Source: Limnomonas spitsbergensis
Taxonomy: Eukaryota > Chlorophyta > Chlorophyceae > Chlamydomonadales
Assembly: GCA_037349105.1 (NCBI GenBank)
Contig: JAYJMM010000054.1
Coordinates: 186,001-250,000, forward strand
Reading direction: 5' to 3'
DNA length: 64,000 bases
This document shows, piece after piece, positions 62,401-64,000 of this stretch (positions within the stretch are counted from its first letter, which is position 1; each line of letters opens with the position of its first letter). A program made the position numbers and the translations under genes. The notes below the pieces were generated by a model, which was not told the DNA's origin, searched no databases, and was given only the letters and a program-made list of their open reading frames with translations.

Positions 62401-63319
62401 TGTTTTGAGATGCCTCAGCTACATTTCAGCTGCGACCCGGCCAACAGCTAAGAGAGCTTTGCGCATGCAGCCATGCTGCTTTGTATTACAGCAGTTGGCC
62501 TAGCAAGGCCTGGTCCCCACGGGCCCAATAGTGCCCGTCCAGTGTGGCCCCCCAGAAGTTGTTTGGGGCGAACTACCGTAAGCACTGACGTACGGTACCA
62601 AGCATATCCCTTCATAAATGTCCACATCCAACAGGATCTGCGCCTTTGGTGTAGAACTACCGGTAGGTATGGAAGTTGGGCGCAGCGCATTTAAGAGTGA
62701 CGTCATGTGCATGCGGGTAGGGCTTAATGCATACCGCATGGGTGCCGCAGTGCGCCTGTAAGTAGGATGCTGTGCCCTTAAGCATGCGGACAGGGCGCTG
62801 TGCTCCATGGTTGGAGTGCAGTGCTTACCAGTACGTACGGAGCGACGCGCATGTGGGTAGTGCCACAGCTTAGAGGGTAGAGTCACCTGCGTTACCAGCT
62901 CCAAGCTTCTGAGGTGGAAATTTGGGGAAAGCCATGCAGCTCAGCAGCAAGGACCGCTGCCAGGTCAAAGCCTGACGACAACGTGGTTTATAAGTGGTTT
63001 ATAAGTGGTTTTCCTGTATGCCACTTCTGAATGCGGAATGATGAATGGAGGCCTAACTGCAAAGATTATAGCGCCAGTACTCGTGTTCGAATAAGAAACT
63101 CGGCAGATTTAGTTCGTTGTTGCAAGCAGCTTGTGCATGGCATCAGCGCAAAATCTATCCGAAACCCACACTTCCTGCGTACACTCCACACTGAATTTGG
63201 GTATACAAAACAGGTACCCCCAATCTTGTACCTGGGAGGCTCATTGGCACACTCGAATATTTGGACGCGATTTCAGACTCATCGCGCCGCTACATTCATG
63301 TAATAAAAGGGGAGCATGA
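62401..63319. other. Region without established gene
   Basis: Contains further TGCGCATGC-like motifs at 62700-62870 (fading satellite), a triple TAAGTGGTTT at about 62990-63010, and a 90-codon frame at 63031-63303 with no recognisable motif. Confidence 0.35.
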
Positions 63320-63836
63320 ATGTCTGGTGCACCTAAAACCGCCAAGCGCCGCAAGGGGCATCCCGTGCCACGCTTGTGCAACGTAAGTGCTACTTGACGT
63401 TGCTCAATGCCCTCCAGTGTTTCCTCTTCACCTACTGTACATGTATGTGTCCCTGATGCAGATCACGGACGCGGGCGAAGGGAACCCTGCGACCGAGGAT
63501 AAGCAAAATCAATGTGCCCCGTCACCCACGCTATGGAGCGTCCTATCCTATCTGCATGCACGTATGCGATGTGAAGCATTCAGCAACGATATAATCTACG
63601 AGATTAAAAGAAGGTTGGTCGATTTTCGCTGGAGTGCACGTGCCTATGGGTCGACAAAGGCGACTCGACTTGATTTTGATATGTGTGCTTCTATCCGCAG
63701 GCCGACAAAGATCTAGCGATTCCTGATCACAACGAATTCTCTGCTATTGAAGGACGCATGAAGGGAAATCTGCATGGAAGCAGATCTTACCGAGATATTA
63801 CCAAGATCGGCAGTGCTCAACCCACCCGGTGGCTCG
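63320..63836 (+). CDS. 5' exons of an unknown gene, cut by the window end
   Basis: Exon 1 is 63320-63382 (MSGAPKTAKRRKGHPVPRLC and onward) with a basic, NLS-like KTAKRRK, ending at donor AAC/GTAAGT. Exon 2 starts at 63462 after CTGATGCAG (ITDAGEGNPATEDKQ, then TLWSVLSYLHARMRC) and ends near 63613-63616; the exact donor is uncertain. Exon 3 is 63701-63836 (ADKDLAIPDHNEFSAIEGR and onward, ending PTRWLG) after CTATCCGCAG and before GTAAGT. The gene continues beyond the window. No family recognised; the basic N-terminus suggests a nuclear protein, which is inference. Confidence 0.5.
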
Positions 63837-64000
63837 GTAAGTGATGATCACATACCGGCTAGTGAGGCCATGCTTGGCGGGTGGGTTTATGCTGCCTGCA
63901 TCGTGAAGGATAATGCTTTCTCAAGTAAACAGCGCTCCGATGATGCCCAAGTGTCACCGTGCCATGCGGCCGCACGGCCCATCTCATGCATGGAGTCCCC

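Overview
The window looks like nuclear DNA of a microbial eukaryote, most likely a green alga (chlorophyte or streptophyte). The reasons are spliced genes with GT..AG introns, a LINE of the Dualen/RandI type (a family I know from Chlamydomonas), giant Ty3/gypsy elements carrying a cytosine methyltransferase, and dense satellite DNA. Nothing bacterial is visible. The species assignment is an inference. All similarities were judged by eye, with no database search.

Layout. 1-3586: low gene density, with exon-like pieces (a minus-strand gene leaving the left edge, a transmembrane exon, a coiled-coil exon). 3587-19548: a giant Ty3/gypsy-type retrotransposon on the plus strand with one 4086-residue open frame. 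Its order is gag, CCHC knuckle, a long unknown region, reverse transcriptase (RT), RNase H, DNMT3-like cytosine-5 methyltransferase and DDE integrase. An in-frame TGA and a PHD-finger reading frame follow. 19549-23005: a degraded coding-like stretch, a small inverted-repeat element (probable MITE) and an odd AT/GC-alternating tract. 23006-36591: a second, older copy of the same family on the minus strand, broken by nonsense changes, a frameshift, a deletion of about 4.9 kb that removes the RT, and a LINE fragment inserted in its leader. 36592-43000: three satellites (173 bp, 53-57 bp, about 60 bp). 43800-45090: a spliced gene of unknown function. 45470-57620: a 12-kb LINE encoding a Josephin-like cysteine protease, an APE-type endonuclease, RT, RNase H and a restriction-like endonuclease. 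57930-62400: seven more tandem arrays. 63320 to the end: the 5' exons of another unknown gene.

The two gypsy copies complement each other. The plus copy keeps the RT but has lost a segment of about 2.7 kb holding the aspartic protease. The minus copy keeps the protease but has lost the RT. Together they imply an ancestral polyprotein of roughly 5000 residues. Their terminal repeats are arranged unusually: one 630-bp repeat (B) at the 5' end, and A-B-A at the 3' end (A is 230 bp). The A repeats are essentially identical within each copy but differ between copies, as expected if they are renewed at each transposition. That split-repeat layout is typical of tyrosine-recombinase retroelements, not of elements with a DDE integrase. 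With the built-in methyltransferase and PHD finger, this family is the best candidate here for an undescribed system: a retroelement carrying its own tools for writing and possibly reading chromatin marks.
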